Made by a program: the position numbers and the translations under genes
Shown: piece after piece, positions 12,008-28,647 of the stretch
How positions within the stretch are numbered: the stretch's first letter is position 1
Layout of the letters: every line of letters begins with the position of its first letter
Notes under the pieces: generated by a model
Databases searched by the model: none
Told to the model about the DNA's origin: nothing
What the model saw: only the letters and a program-made list of their open reading frames with translations
DNA from: Coprinellus micaceus
Lineage: Eukaryota; Basidiomycota; Agaricomycetes; Agaricales; Psathyrellaceae
Direction of reading: 5' to 3'
Assembly (NCBI GenBank): GCA_951394405.1
Contig: OX596337.1
Coordinates: 2,542,001 to 2,606,000 of the forward strand
DNA: 64,000 nucleotides

Positions 12008-13732
12008 TTACTCGTCCTCCTCGATTTCGAACCCGGCGACGTGAAGCACGGACGCGAACTGGAGAGCGTTATCAGGGAGAACTGACGGGGGTTGCAGAAC
12101 CTGAGACCTACCTGGACTTTCGCAATAGCATAAAGCTGGTTGACGTCGTATCCTTCCCGTTCGCTGAGGTCGCCACTGTTGTGGTACATAGGGTCGGCGA
12201 CTGAACAATGGGTCATTGGATGACAGTGCAGGGAATCGTCATGACGGGAGACCTACTCGGGCCGGCGCGCTCGAAAACTTGACTAGCTGGGAATCCCTGT
12301 TCGATGAAGGATTGGTGGTCACTGCAGCAGGCCTGTGGGATGGTTGGGTAAGTCCGAAGATAGTCTCATATGACTAGATGCATACGGCAGAGTACCCAAC
12401 GTGGAGTTCAGGGCTGTAGAGGCCAGAGATGTTTCCAACAAGTTCGGTGACTTCGGGGGTGCCGATGCGCTCGGGTAAGCCCAATTGAAGGGGCTCCCCT
12501 GGAGCACGGTATGCCGTCATGTCAGCCTGGATCATGAGGACAACACTAGCATTCTGAGCCCTCAAGCTCTCTGGGACCTTCTTGTCAGATGTAAACGGGA
12601 TGGCGGGACAAATGGGTACATACTGGCATAGGCGCGGGAGCCCAATAGGCCCTGCTCTTCACCGGCAAAAGTGCAAAGTTCTACATTGGCATGGAACTTG
12701 ATGCGCTTGCGGGCAATCGTCCGCGCGATAGAAAGAATGCCGGTCGTGCCAGAGCCATCATCATCTCCACCTGGAGCTCGCGCACTACCAAACGAGCCAC
12801 GACTATCGTAGTGCCCACTGATAATGACAGTGTCATTTGTCGGAATGATAGATTCATAACGACTGCCACCACGATAACGGTTAGAAGGGTAAACTCGTCG
12901 GGCCATCACACATGAATAGATCGCACCATATCACGTTGGGAGCAAATCCAGTCAGGAAGGATTCCAAGCGGCACTTCGCGCCGGTTTCTTCAATACGCTT
13001 CTTAATCCAGTTTGCCGCGATTAGAGCCCCAGTGGTGAACGAGTGTCTCGAGATAATTCCCGACTTCCCGTCTTCCCCAGTGAGGAAGCGAATGTCGTTC
13101 CAGATCTGGGGAATAGAGATATTGCTCACCGTCGCAGCAACAGTAGGGTTGAACTTGAGGCTGGCAAGCGCGTGACGCACCCGTGCGACGCTGTTATCGG
13201 AGACGACGCGGTATACGGTAGGGGTATCGGGGATAAGTGTAGATTTCCAGAATCTAGGGATGCGGGTATCGATGGATAGAGCTTCCTCAGAGGGCAATGC
13301 AAGGAGAATTGAGCCTTCGGAGCTGTACAGAACCTCCGAGCGTGTCCCGGCGGTCGAAAGTGGTTGCTGGGTAATGCCGTCGGAAGCAACGTCTCTCGTT
13401 CCACCGACTCGGAGTAAGTCGTCCAGCACGGTGTACCCTGCTTCCTCGTCACGTCCAAGGAGTGTCCCTTCTACAGCCTCTTGCTCTATCCAAACCAGCG
13501 TCTTATCGAGGGCAGGCGCTGAAAGGATAACGTGTGCCACTTCAGAAACCAGGCTGCCCGACTGAGCCTCCTCCACACAACCTGGGTTCGTCATCCTGAA
13601 GATACTGGACGTAGTTTCGCCATCCTTGACGTGGCCCAAGAAATTCCGGGAGAGGCAAGAGTTCCCGAGAAAAAGAGAAGGATTCAGAGGGACAATAAGC
13701 AATAGCCCAAAGCTAGCTGCAGCGATGGTCAT
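12008..13732 (-). CDS. M28 family zinc aminopeptidase, membrane-anchored or secreted
   Basis: This is a peptidase family M28 protein, a two-zinc exopeptidase of the aminopeptidase Y/S or glutaminyl-cyclase-like group. The metal-ligand set is complete: GHYD (His, Asp) near 12818, GGDDDGSGT (bridging Asp), AGEEQGLLGS (catalytic Glu-Glu) near 12640, ADMTAY (Asp) near 12519 and SDHQSFIEQGFP (His) near 12310. I chose the Met at 13732 because it is followed directly by a hydrophobic segment (AAASFGLLLIVP) that would serve as signal peptide or anchor. An in-frame Met at 13858 would put 42 hydrophilic residues before it. At least five introns are needed; the stop is at 12008-12010. It is divergent from VAC14. 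Confidence 0.85.
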
Positions 13733-13936
13733 GGCAGGATGGAAGGCTAAGTGAACAGTGGGATGATGGGAGTCAAGCGCTGGCGGAAGTGGCTGTGCTC
13801 GGACCATTTGCAAGTGCACTGCTAAATCCGTTTCGAGCAGCGCGCCCAGTTGCCTCATCCAGGGGTTGGCTCATGACTCTCAACACGTCTCCTTGACCGC
13901 TGAGTATACCATGGGTAACAATTTATCGTACTCAAA

Positions 13937-16900
13937 ATGGAGACCCCTGAACCCAATACTATGCTAGATACCGCCATCTCCCGACAATTGGTCGACAAGA
14001 TCTACGAGAAGCGCAAGGCGGCTGCACTTGAGCTCGAGAAGTAGGCCTTCTCTGCAGTATCGCGTTCAGATCTAAATAAGCGCCAGGCAGATACGAGAAT
14101 GTCATCAGCAAGGAGAGCAGAAGCGGATAGGCCAGATTATCGACCAGCTTGTCGAAATGTTCAGCAGCACCTCGAATCCACTCCACATACGCAATGGCGG
14201 CCTAATCGGTTTGGCAGGGACGGCCATTGCACTAGGGGTCGATATTGCTCCCTACATGGAGCGCTTCATCGACCCTCTGCTGAAGTGTTTCATCGACGTT
14301 GAGAACAGGATCCGGTACTTCTCCGCCGAATGTCTGTACAATATCGCCAAGGTTTCGAAAGGAGAGGTGCTGGTCTACTTCAACGACATCTTCGATGCTC
14401 TGAGCAAGGTAAGGACCCTATATCTTCTACTGAACTCCTCTCCAATGATGGTCAGCTTTTTGCAGACTCTGAACTCTCTGTCAAGAATGGAGCTGAGCTG
14501 CTCGATCGCCTTCTCCGGGACATAGTCAGCGAATATGCGTCCGTCTACGTCCCAATGTACGCAGAGACAGCAGCCCAGGCCAGCCACGATCACGAAACAG
14601 AGCCGAAGGGCGTTCTCATCGACCTTACCATCAACGGCGAGGAAGGACCACGGAAAGCCTTCTCCCTTGCTCGCTTCATCCCCCTCTTACGCGAACGGAT
14701 TGACGTCGTCAACCCATTCACGCGAAGCTTTTTGGTCGAGTGGATACGAATTTTAGGCTCTGCTCCTGAGCTTGAGCTGATAAGCTACCTCCCAGAATTT
14801 CTGGATGGGCTCATGTACGTCTCTTCGTTTCGGGGCCCCGGAGGTTGCTTATGATGCGCAGGATATATCTCTCGGATCCAGATCCGCAGCTGCGTAAGGA
14901 CACGGGTGACGCTCTCGACGGATTCTTACATGAAATCAAAGTGGTGGCGGACCGGGCTCACCACGGCCAGGTGGATTACTTCCATCGGCAACACCACGAG
15001 AGTGGCGATGCCCGCGACAGTCCGTCTGAATTGGACGACTCTGACCCCGGGAGTAAGCTAGTCATGCCATCCAAAGTTCATGAGTACAAGCTAATCAATG
15101 CCAAGTCTTGCTCCCCGGGCAAGGGGTGAAGATCGACTTCCCGGCCATAGTCGAGATACTAATATCGCAGCTAGATGCCGACCGTGAGTGCCCTGACACC
15201 ATGCCCTGTTTAATTCTCACAAAGAGTAGACGAGGAGGTCCAGCAGTCTACCGCCCTGAAGTGGCTCTCAGATCTACTCGTCGTCGCGCCCGAAGTCATG
15301 GTGCCGTTCACGCCTCGCCTCATCGCTGCTATTCTCCCCAGCTTGGCCCACCACGCGTCCATGATCCAAAACTTTGCGATCCAGACGAACAAGCAGCTTT
15401 TCAACGCCATCCAGAATCTCCCCACACACCATGAAGGCGCGGTGAGTCCGGGGACGACCGCAAAGATCCCTGGGGAGAAGGTTCCGACGACCAAGTTCCC
15501 TAGATCGCCTACGCCCACCATGTCTATTACCGGTCGCCAGTCCGTCTTGAGCAACCATATCAGCAAGGATACGTCGTCGCCCGATCTCACAGACAATCCA
15601 ACTCTTCAAAGGTCACGGAGTGGCACTGTGATTGACCCATCTATGACGCCTCGCCCGTCGCAGCTAGCCGAGGTGGCAAATGCTATGAACATCGTGGATG
15701 ACAATCGGTCGCAATCCCCCGTGGCTTCGCTGAACAGCCAGCGGGGCGGCAACCCGCCGGGAGTCGACTCCCAGAATCCCGAAGAATCGCCTAGGGACCC
15801 TTTCGATTACCAGCTCGCTGTATATGAGTTAACGGCCTTACTGGATAGCCAGTTTGTGGATACTAGAGTCTCGGCGCTCAAGTGGCTCATTATGTTACAT
15901 CAGAAGGTTCCCACCAAGGTCAGTCCCAAGTTAATCGCGCTACAGTATCAGCGTGAGTTTAACCGTGCCCAATGTCTGGGGTGTAGGTCTTAACATTTGG
16001 CGACGATATTACGTTCCCTGCGCTCTTGAAAATCCTCTCGGACCCTTCGGAAGAGGTCATCAAACATGATCTGCAACTACTCTCGCAGATGTCGTCCAGT
16101 TCGGAAGAGTGGTTCAATAGGTTCACGAGCAATCTTCTACTGCTCTTTGGGACCGACCAGGCGTTATTCCAGTCAAGGGGTAGCTTGATTATCCGGTTAC
16201 TCTGCATAAACTTGAGCACAGAGAAGGTGTATAAGACTTTTGCGGAACTTTTGGAGAAGGAGGAGGTGAGCCACCGAGCAAGGCTTATCTTTTTGCGGTT
16301 GAGCCGGACTAATGTTGGAACTAGGATCTGAAGGATGCGAGGAATGTTGTGCAGAAGTTGAACCTCATTCTCATTACCTCACCCGAGCTAGCAGATTTCC
16401 GGAGAAGATTGAAAAACCTGGAGACCCGGGTACGCTCTCCGTTCACGTTACCCTTGCTGCACGCAATTTACCCTGGTATCAGCAAGATGGACAGGCTCTG
16501 TTCACAACCCTGTACAGGTCCTGGTGCCATGACCCCGTATCCATATTCTCTCTGTGCTTGCTTGCCCAGGCATACGAGCACGCGTCTAGCCTACTTCATA
16601 TATTGTGAGTTCGCGCCCTACTCATGCGACGAGCCTGGCTCACATATTCGTTAGCGCTGAACTTGAAATCACGGTCGACATGCTGGTCCAAATCGACAAG
16701 TTAGTGCAGCTGATTGAATCTCCTGTGTTCACATGTAGGTTGTTTAACCTCTAAACAGGCGGCTGAACTAACTGCTCGTCCAGACCTCCGCCTGCAGTTG
16801 TTGGAACCTGAGAAATATCCATATTTGTTCAAATGCTTATACGGGTTGCTAATGCTGCTTCCGCAAAGTAGTGCATTTGTGTCGCTACGAAACCGTTTGA

Positions 16901-17437
16901 ATGCGGTGAACTCGGCAGGCTACTTGCAAGTTTCTCCCAAGATGTGAGTGTTTGTTTCGGCTGCGTATCTCGCGGAGCTAACCTTGGCTTTAAAGCACCA
17001 TGGGTGTCTCGAGCCGGTCCAAGATGAGCCGGGACGAAATCAAATGGCAAGAACTACTGCAGCATTTCCGTCAAGTGCAAGCCAAGCACGAGAGGTCGAA
17101 ACGAACCAGTGGTTTCGAATCTACCTCGCTACAGAGCTTCCCGGAGTTTGAGAAGACGGACGTGTACAACGAGAAGAGCCCCAAGGCTGGCCAGGGAAGA
17201 GTGCCCATGAGGCGGAGGGTGACTGGCGATGTCAGCGGGACTGCGCCCCCTCCAGGGCGTGGTGTCTTGTCACCTTTGAACCCCAAGGCACGAGGTCCGA
17301 GCGGACTTACTGTGGGGCTAGCACCCTCTGGTACAGCTCAAGCGGGTCTGGTCACGAACAGTCTGAACGCTGCTGCTTCGTTGACGCAGGCGCAGAAGGC
17401 GCGCAGACCCCCTGATCTCTCTTCGCGTATCAAGTGA
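13937..17437 (+). CDS. VAC14: VAC14, scaffold of the Fab1/PIKfyve lipid kinase complex
   Basis: Vac14 is the HEAT-repeat scaffold that holds Fab1 kinase and Fig4 phosphatase on the vacuole membrane to control PI(3,5)P2. The N-terminus [20 protein letters not shown] precedes the canonical HEAT block [18 protein letters not shown], then [16 protein letters not shown] and [20 protein letters not shown], all very close to known Vac14. [19 protein letters not shown] and LKWLSDLL continue the solenoid. The C-terminal Fig4-binding part includes [15 protein letters not shown] and [11 protein letters not shown], followed after an intron by [14 protein letters not shown] and [16 protein letters not shown]. 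The central region (15450-15800) is a Ser/Thr/Pro-rich disordered insert and the tail (17150-17437) is basic and disordered. About ten introns are present; the stop is at 17435-17437. Confidence 0.9.
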
Positions 17438-17595
17438 GGGAGTGAGGTCTTAGTAGATGGTATGGTTGGCTACGATGTTATGATACACACCGACTCGTTC
17501 ACGGAACGAGGACTCCACGACAGGAACTTCTCAGTACCCAAGGCTTGCGGTAACATACACACCTTTCTCCGATTGATGATTACGATGGGTTCCCT

Positions 17596-18706
17596 TCATA
17601 CCACCTTGTCCGCGTCGATGAGCAGGTTGCTCCGAATGGCGTCAACGTCCTCGTCCGATAGACCCACATAGTGCCTAATATACTCTTCAACTCCCTTATA
17701 ATGTTCATCAAGATGCTTTAGGAATGCAGTCATAGTTTCATGACTACAGGGAATTTTGAGGATCGATAGCGTGATTACCCGGGAATGGTACTTACCGGCA
17801 GGTGAACATATTCAGAGCAGCCTCGTTGTTCGAGGCAAATAATGGCTCCTTGGAGAGACGGGCCATGATCATAGCCCGGGCTGGCTCTCTGCCTACCCGG
17901 GTCAACGCATAATCATGAGCAATCACGTCGTCGTCGACGCCTGCTAGCTGACAGTGCGTGAGTGGTTAACGGACGAGGAAGAAAGGTTTCCGCATACTTT
18001 CAAGAGGAGGGCGGCCATGATGCCTGTTCTGTCCTTCCCAGCGGTGCAATGGAAGAGAGAGCCTTCGGATGGTCGATCGCGGACATGCCGAAGTATGGCG
18101 CCAAAGGAATGCCCTCCATGATCCATTATTTGAGAATAGAGCTCAATAAAGGCCTGTATATCCGTATGAGATAGATGGGGGTCATCCAGACTGCAAGATC
18201 CGTACCTCCGTCTTGCCGCTAGCATACAGTTGGTATCGCCTGCGACCATGGTATAAGCCAACGTATGAAAATGCAAATAGTGCTCTGCACGTACGCACTT
18301 GGCCATCATCTCTGGACTGTAGTCTGCCGTTTGGAACACGGGTATATGGATCACGTCGACGCCCTCAATCTGGGGCAACGGCGTGTCGTATTTCTTGATC
18401 TCAGTATCCGACCTGAAGTCGTACACCTTCGTGACCCCCAGCTCGCGTAGGGTCCCCTTTCCTGGTCGAACCACGTCAGCCATCATGCGTCTGATCCGTG
18501 CTGGAATGTGAGGCACCTTCGTCGGTAATCCCGGAAACCTCTGCAGAGCGCAGCAAGAGCTTTGGCCTGGTGACCTTGCCTGGGTGCGTCTTTGAGGGGT
18601 ATCCTCCTAAATCCCTCACGTTTATGACGCCTGCTAGCTTCACGAAGGGTGGTTTGGACAAAACGTCTTTGACGTAGGCCGGGTCGAGGGGGTCAAGGTC
18701 GTGCAT
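17596..18706 (-). CDS. Tyrosine/serine phosphatase (Y_phosphatase3, Siw14/LipA-like)
   Basis: This is a single-domain phosphatase of the fungal and bacterial 'protein tyrosine/serine phosphatase' group. The N-terminal exon reads KLAGVINVRDLGGYPSK, the family's NFRDLGG motif. An intron near 18444-18510 joins SGITDEG to KGTLRELGVTKVYDFR. The catalytic P-loop is FHCTAGKDRTGIMAALLL (around 18020-18075), with nucleophile Cys and Arg of C-x5-R both present. The last exons read DVIAHDYALT, REPARAMIMARL and ending LLIDADKVV with the stop at 17596-17598. It shares a 152-bp divergent promoter with MCM6. The substrate could be phosphotyrosine or a phosphoinositide; the P-loop Lys-Asp favours a dual or lipid activity, but this is inference. 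Confidence 0.8.
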
Positions 18707-18762
18707 TGTGAATGTGGATGAGGGGCGACTTCAAGTCATGGACGGCGCATCAGCGGGTCGGC

Positions 18763-18830
18763 ACGCGAAAAGACTTCCCCTAAGTTACTCACGTGTTCGG
18801 GTGGCCCTAATTTTCCATTTCCAGTCGCGT
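18763..18830. promoter_or_regulatory. Possible G1/S (MBF/E2F-like) sites in the divergent promoter
   Basis: Within the 152 bp between the phosphatase and MCM6 starts there is ACGCGAAAAG at 18763-18772 and TCGCGT (complement ACGCGA) near 18825-18830. Both are one-base variants of the ACGCGT box, and the first is also an E2F-like TTTCGCG on the other strand. Such boxes drive MCM genes at G1/S in other fungi. The match is short, so this is suggestive only. Confidence 0.3.
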
Positions 18831-18858
18831 CTTGCCTTCATCACACTCGCTCCCCCCC

Positions 18859-22113
<3,255 letters not shown>

Positions 22114-22478
22114 TTCTCCTCCGTTACCTATCTACTTCTGTAATGCTGTTATGTTCTTGTATTGTAGAAACCTCAATCTGTATTCGATACCCATTCCCGG
22201 GACTCGTGGTGACCTCATTGATCGGCGCGCCTATGATCCCAAAACAGCAACCTCGCGGCGCGTAGTGTGTGCGTTCTTTGCCCGCACGTGAACAAGTATA
22301 CCCTCTGCTCTACGGACTACACCCCTTGCGAGAGGCGACAAGGCAAGACAAGCTCTTCTTCATACCCTCAGACAGCTACTCGCTCGAGCTGCTTGGACGA
22401 CATATAACCCGGTCCAGCGTTGAATGCTGAGCTGATCGCAGCAACATCACACCTCCGTCGCGTCTTCTAATCTCTGGG
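22114..22478. other. Intergenic region between MCM6 and the formin gene
   Basis: The 365-bp spacer must hold the MCM6 terminator and the formin promoter. I see no gene or clear motif in it. Confidence 0.5.
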
Positions 22479-25400
22479 ATGGCAACGGAACCTCTGGTAG
22501 TACCTACAGTCCTCGTCACTGGATCCCTCCACTTTGTAGAGGTCCATCCAGACGCACGGGCTGTCGAGGTCGTAGAGAAAGCACTCCAAATCGAGGGCGT
22601 GAGGGAGGAGGTGCTTGGCGACCTCGAGGATGTAGGTTGGGCGCTTCAGCGGGTCAGGGTTGAGCACTCGGGGCGATCATGGGAGGAGGATGAGCTGTTA
22701 AGCGTGGGCGATGGTACGTGTTGCATTGTATTCTCTAAGTCGCATGCGGTTCACCGTGGAGTAGGGCTCATCCAAAGCGGTACCGCGATCGCACCTATCG
22801 TGAATGCACCCCATCTCAAATCCGAGTCTGCTATACGACACTTCTCCTCGTTTCCGATGACTGCACATCTACACCATCCGGTCCTGCGGCTAGTATCTCT
22901 CCACAGGCTACTCTCGCTCTCAGCCGTGTTCTCTCGCGTGCCGGAGATCCACGACGACTTCGAATATAAACTATTTGTATCCAGGTCGACCACGGTCTCC
23001 TCTGTGATAGAGACGGTTATGGAAGAGCTTGGGCTCGCCAAGTCCATACCCATTCCAGGTGCTGGAAGCCTGGAATACGTGCTTGAGGAGGTGTGGATCG
23101 ATGGGGACTCTCAGAGTGCGTGTTTCCTGTTGTTCTCAACACGAGTTGTACGCTTATTATTGTCATAGAAGCGACAAGGCTGCCTGGCTCAGCTGCTGTT
23201 CATGACGTTCTCAAAACCAGTTTCTCATCCAATCCCTTCGGCGCAAGCGCGAAGCGCATCTACCGGTTCAGTGTTCCCGAAGAATGGTATCGTCGCACGA
23301 GGTCAAGAACCGTCCGGAGTGAGTCAACCAAGCCCTCAGAAACAACCCTCAGGAGGCTCGCTGCGCTTGAGGAGTCTGAGGAAAGTGACGAGGATGAGGA
23401 AGGGGAGGGCACCGCCAAGCTTGCGAACTCATCTAGACCGCCGACGGAATATGAGACGGCGAAGGAGACGGCGCAAATGGAGGAGCGTGGCTTGGTTACG
23501 TCGAGGAGGATCTCCAGTATGTTCGACGGCTGGTTGTATTCGTCGCCCTCGACGCCGGAGCAGAGGTCCTCTGTCGCGTCCATATCGAAGGAGGGCAGGA
23601 AAAGCGTTAGCGAACCTATGGCTCTGGATCAAACTCTGAGCAGCAACAGACACGAAGCAGTTGAACCAGCTGCAGGGACGAACGCACCCTCCGACTTTGA
23701 TTCACAGTTCGAAGCGATGCTTGTAGGTCTCTCATCGTCGGACGGTGTACTTGTGCTGACTTTTGGATCAGGATGAGCTTGGCTTGAAGGAAGAGAGGCG
23801 CGTCGCTATGCGTTCTCTTCCCCTCGAACGTAAGAAGTACCTCCTCCGCCAGAACCAGGAGTTCCGTTCGAGTCAAGTCGCAGGACCTTCGAAACACGGA
23901 CACCAGCCATCATATTCGGCGTCCTACAGTCCAGCAACCGCCGCTGCGCTCATCCCTCGTCTCGTTCCCCAACTCACCGGGGACGCAAGCTTCCTTCGTC
24001 GGTTCTCTATAACGGGCTGGGGAGCCTCTGCAGAAGTCGAACAACCATCCAGCCCCCCTGCATTAACGAGCCCGAACACCACTCCGAGGAATACTGGGTA
24101 CCAGCGAATTCATTCGCCCCAGTCAGAGGAGCCTGCACCTCTCCAGCCACAAAACACTGGCAGCCTTTGGAGTAGCTGGTGGAACTCATCCGGGGGCGAG
24201 AGGCCTCCAGCTAACCAGCCGAAGAAAGAGGTCAGTAATTCTGCCAAGTCGTACATCGCTTCTATAGGGAGCTGCAAGACACCCGATATGAGGCTCGTGA
24301 GGCATCTCATCAGCCTTCGTGTACACTTGTCAACGGCTAAGCTTGCATTCATCGAAGACTTCGTCGTAGCGGAGCATGGGCTGCAGGTGCTAGGGTCGTT
24401 GCTTGGGACGATGGTTGGGAAGTCCGGAAAGCGGAAACGTTTGACGGAGATAGAAACCACTGTGCTGCTGGAGCTCATCAAGTGTTTTCGGGTCTTGCTC
24501 AACACCGAGGTACATTCATTGCTCCGCCTTTCTCCTAGAGCTCATTAAGAAATAGGTCGGCTTCAACCAAGTCCTCGCGGCACCTCATGTCGTCACCCAT
24601 ATATCCTACTCCCTCCACGCAATGTCCCTCAAGGTCCACACCCTTGCTGCGGAGCTCCTCGCGGCTATATGTGTCCTCTCCATAAATGAGGGACACAAGC
24701 TCGTTTTGTCTGCTTTATCCGATTTCCGGGTGGAATACGAGGAGAGCTTCCGCTTTGAGACACTCATTTCTACGCTACGGCTACCTGAGGTGGATATCGA
24801 TGGTGGAAGCGATAACGAGGGAGGGTTTGGGAACGAGGAAGAGGGGGTGTGGGGGGCGAGGACGGCGTCTATGGCATTGATCAACGCATTGACGACATTT
24901 CCGGAGTCGTTGGAGGAGCGGGTTATGCTGAGGGATGAGTTTTCGAGGAGAGGGTTGAACGAGACCATCGTTGTGCGGACCAGTCCTCGATCCCAGGTTT
25001 TCCACGAGGTCTGACACCCACTCATCTAGACCCTCCGATATATCAAACCTCCAGATACCCTTCAAACACAACTAGACGTCTACACAGAAGAGAAGTTCGA
25101 AGATGAAGAGGATATGCGGGAGCGTATCAAGAGCTCCTTGAGTCAGGGAGGTAACCCTCAAAGTCATGCGAGGACAAGGTCGGAAACCGATACTGTGCTG
25201 CAAGACCTGGTGCAACTAGCAAGGCAACATGGCGGCGTGTACCCTACAATGCTAGAAATCTTGAAGCACTATGCAGTGATCCTCCAAAGGGACGTTGGAA
25301 TGTGCGTTCTTTCCCTTTTTATATGGTGACTCAGGCTGATGGAAGAGCCATAGTCAATTGAAGGCAGACCTTTTCACGATTCTGGATCGGTTTGTCGAGC

Positions 25401-28133
25401 AGGCAGCCAAGTTGGAGAGCTTGTGAGTTCGGCGCTCCTCCTCGAGCTTCCGCGTTCTGACGTCCAAAACCAGCGATGACAACTGGGACGAGTTTTTAAA
25501 ACGTTTTGCCTCTTCGGTCCAACACATCACTGGACAGGATGTCGACTTGGAGACGAACGCAGTTGGCGAAAACACTTCCAGCAACGTCGTGGCCGAGGAA
25601 CTAGAAACACTTCGTAACCAAGTCGAAGAATTGAGCGAAGAGAGGTCCGCACTCCGTGATGAGCTCAATGAACGCGTTGCAGAGGTGAACACCCTCAAAT
25701 CGCTACCGGTCCTTCCATCTGCGCCAGGCAAGCTGAACGGACGCGGCGGAAATGAGAACCTCCATGGTCTGGTACAGAGGCTCGTGCAGAAGGAAAAACA
25801 GGTACTGCAGCTCCAGACTGAGCTCGAGCGTTTCAGAGCACAGAACCCTGCAGAGGGTCGAGAGGCCGACGACAGGGCTAAGAGGGAGAGAGATAAGATC
25901 AAGTGGAATACACTGATGGAAGAAATCGCCAAGCTAAAGCACAAGCTTGTCGAGTTTGAGACAACGATCAGCCGCAAAGACAAAGACATCGCCTACCTCA
26001 AACGCGCCCTCGAATCTGTCTATGTTCGCTTCCGCTCTCGGGAAGAAGCTCTCGACTCGGACGTTGACGCTGGGGTCATGGCCAGCCGCGCTATCGAGCA
26101 GCTCACGGACAAAGAGTCACAGATTACAACCCTCAACAACCAGATAAACGCCCTCAACCTTGGTGTACTTGCATTGAACGACGAGAAAAAGGCGCTGGAT
26201 GAAGAGGTAGCGGACTTGAAGGCGAAGTTCAAGGCGAAGCCGAAGAGCGAGCAAGAGTTTAAGGCGAAGTCTCCCCCACCACCTCCGCCACCAGTGGGTG
26301 GAACGAGGAAAGCGGTGAATGCGAATTCATTGCTACCTCCGCCACCTCCACCTCCACCAATCGATTCTCCCGCCAAACTTCCTTTCACCGTCAGTTCGTC
26401 GATGACCCCACCGCCTCCGCCTCCGCCACCTCCACCACTGGGATTAGACCTGGTCGCCCCTCCTCCTCCTCCTCCGCCACCGCCGCCACCGCCGCTTTCG
26501 TTTGGAGGTCCTCCGCCTCCACCTCCACCTCCACCTGGCGTCCCCGGCGCCTCTCCTCCCCCACCTCCGCCTGTCCTCGGCTTTAAAACTGGCAAGAAGC
26601 TTACCCATCCAGCCAAGAAGCTCAAGCCTTTCTTCTGGAACAAACTCCAAGCAACCAATACTTCCCTTGGACCCACCGTATGGGGCTCCCTCTCTCTCTC
26701 CGCCTCCGACGTTAATGTCGACCTCTCCGACCTCGAAGCGACGTTTGTCATCGGCGACACCGCGCCCGCGCCCTCCAAGAGTGCCAGCCCGGGGTTCAGG
26801 AAAGCAAATGTAACGACGTTGTTGGATATTACGAGGGCGAATAATGTGGCGATTATGCTGTCGAGGATTAAGCTCACGTTGCCGGGAATATGTAACGCGA
26901 TCCTCGAGCTGGATGACGCTGCGCTGAGCGTTGATGACTTGAAAGCAATATCGAAGCAGCTTCCGACCAGGGATGAGGCCGAACGGATCAATGGGTCGCT
27001 TGACGAGGTCGGTAAACTGGCCAAGGCCGACCAGTATTTCGCGCAGGTTACGAAAATACCGAGGCTGCAAGAACGCTTGGAGTGCATGGCCTACCGGCGG
27101 AAGCTGGATCTAGAGCTTGAGGAGATTCGGCCCGACCTGAACACCCTGAGGAACGCGAGCAAGGAGTTGAGGGCGTCCACGAGATTCAGGGTGCTCCTGA
27201 AGGTGGTGCTAATGATCGGGAACGAACTGAATGGGGGCACGTTCAGGGGTGGTGCGCAGGGGTTCCAATTGGATGCGCTACTCAAGCTAAAGGAGACAAG
27301 GACGGCGAAAGGAGGTCCGGCATGCCCGACACTGTTGCATTATGTGGCGAAGGTACTACTGAGGAAGGACCCAAGCTTGCCTGCGTTTATGGAAGAGTTG
27401 CCGAGTCTCGAGGCGGCTGCAAGAGGTGAGTGCAAGTTTCCTCAACCCAAAGTGGGTGCTGACATCCCCAGTAGTATCCATCCAGACAATATCTCAAACC
27501 GTAAACTCGCTTGTCGGTGGATTAAATCTCGTCAAGTCTGAACTTCAACAACACAGGACGCTGAAGGGGGTTGCCTCTAATGACCGTTTCGTACCGGCTA
27601 TGGAGATTTTCGTTGGTCAGGTAGCGCCAGCCGTCGACGCGTTGAAGAACATGGGGACCGCCGTCGAGGCAGACCTGCGTTCGCTCCTAATTTTCTACGG
27701 CGAGGACCCAGACGGACCAGACGCCCCCAAGCCAGAAGACTTTTTCAGCTTGATTCTGTCGTTCTCATCGTCGCTGCAGAGGTGTGCCGTGGAGGTGCAC
27801 GACGCAGAAGTTGCCCAGACCAAAACAGCACCAAAGCCCTCAGTAGTGGTTACAGAGTCCCCGGAGCAAGAACATGTGAGCAGAGACATTTTCGGAGTGG
27901 AGTCGACCCTGAGATCTCGACAGACGGTCAAGCCAAAGGAGAACGTACCGCCCTCCGCTTTCGCGCCCGACTCGCATGGCCGACTGTCTGTTGGACGTGG
28001 GGACCTGGACCAGGCCATACGCAGCATGAGGGAAGGAAAGAGGAGAGTCAGACCGCAGAGGCCGCTAAGCAAGATATTCTTTGACGGGTCGAGCACGGGT
28101 AGAAGACAAAGCCGGGCGTACTTGGAGGGGTAG
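22479..28133 (+). CDS. Formin (diaphanous-related, Bni1/SepA type)
   Basis: Formins nucleate and elongate unbranched actin filaments at hyphal tips and septa. The start MATEPLVVPTVLVTG leads a poorly conserved N-terminus. The GTPase-binding/FH3 armadillo part is visible as SCKTPDMRLVRHLISLRVHLS-like and SLKVHTLAAELLAAICVLS (24620) with RTASMALINALTTFP. A predicted coiled coil covers about 25560-26260. The FH1 region at 26270-26580 has eight or so poly-Pro runs of 5-12 residues. FH2 (26600-27550) has KLKPFFWNKLQ, NVAIMLSRIKL and LLKVVLMIGNELNGGTFRG. A tail GDLDQAIRSMREGKRRVRP resembles a basic autoinhibitory (DAD) helix. The stop TAG is at 28131-28133. The last ~50 bp recur imperfectly at 29050-29098. 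Confidence 0.92.
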
Positions 28134-28289
28134 GCAATGTCGTGGTAGGACCCGTAGCTAGATAGACTCGTCGTGGTTAGCAGGGGCCCACGTATAAATT
28201 TCCCTTGACATTGCCGCGACCTTCTCGTCGTCTCAACACATCTCCTCCTCCAGAGCCTCGCCGCTTACGGGGTCGCTGGGAGACGAAAA

Positions 28290-28365
28290 GTGGCGGCGAC
28301 ACTCACCAGAGGCCAAGAACATATCAGTGCGACAATGAACGAGGAAGGGCCATTCGATAATTTAA
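28290..28365 (+). repeat. Block resembling an exon/intron piece of SPO11 (copy A)
   Basis: CTCACCAGAGGCCAAG at about 28302, followed by similar bases through GACAATGAA, matches 40352-40425 with scattered substitutions. At the SPO11 locus this covers a short exon on the minus strand (reading CAWPL before a GTGAGC donor) and part of the neighbouring intron. Because the intron part is also shared, the similarity is at DNA level. Confidence 0.6.
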
Positions 28366-28647
28366 ATCACCACCTCTGCCCTTGAGTCGAGGCCGCGCAC
28401 GTAATAAAGGGCTCACAAGTGCTCGTACCTGCCTTGGCTTACCAGGATATCAGGGTGTGTAAAATTTGCCCCGCCCTTTAGCTTGAGCTAACCTAGAGAA
28501 TGGCAGGATACAGACAGCTTCGATCAGTTCCTAGCAAAGGATAACGCAAATGCTACAGAGTCCAGTGCAACTCCTTCCCCCACCGCGACTTCATCAAATG
28601 GCGCCAAAGCAGCAGTTGCGAGCACTGAATCCGCGAGCTCAGAGATG

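Noticed and set aside
26020..27087. 355-residue minus-strand frame with long Gly runs
   Set aside because: It is the mirror of the formin poly-Pro FH1 region and FH2 exon; the plus-strand formin explains it.
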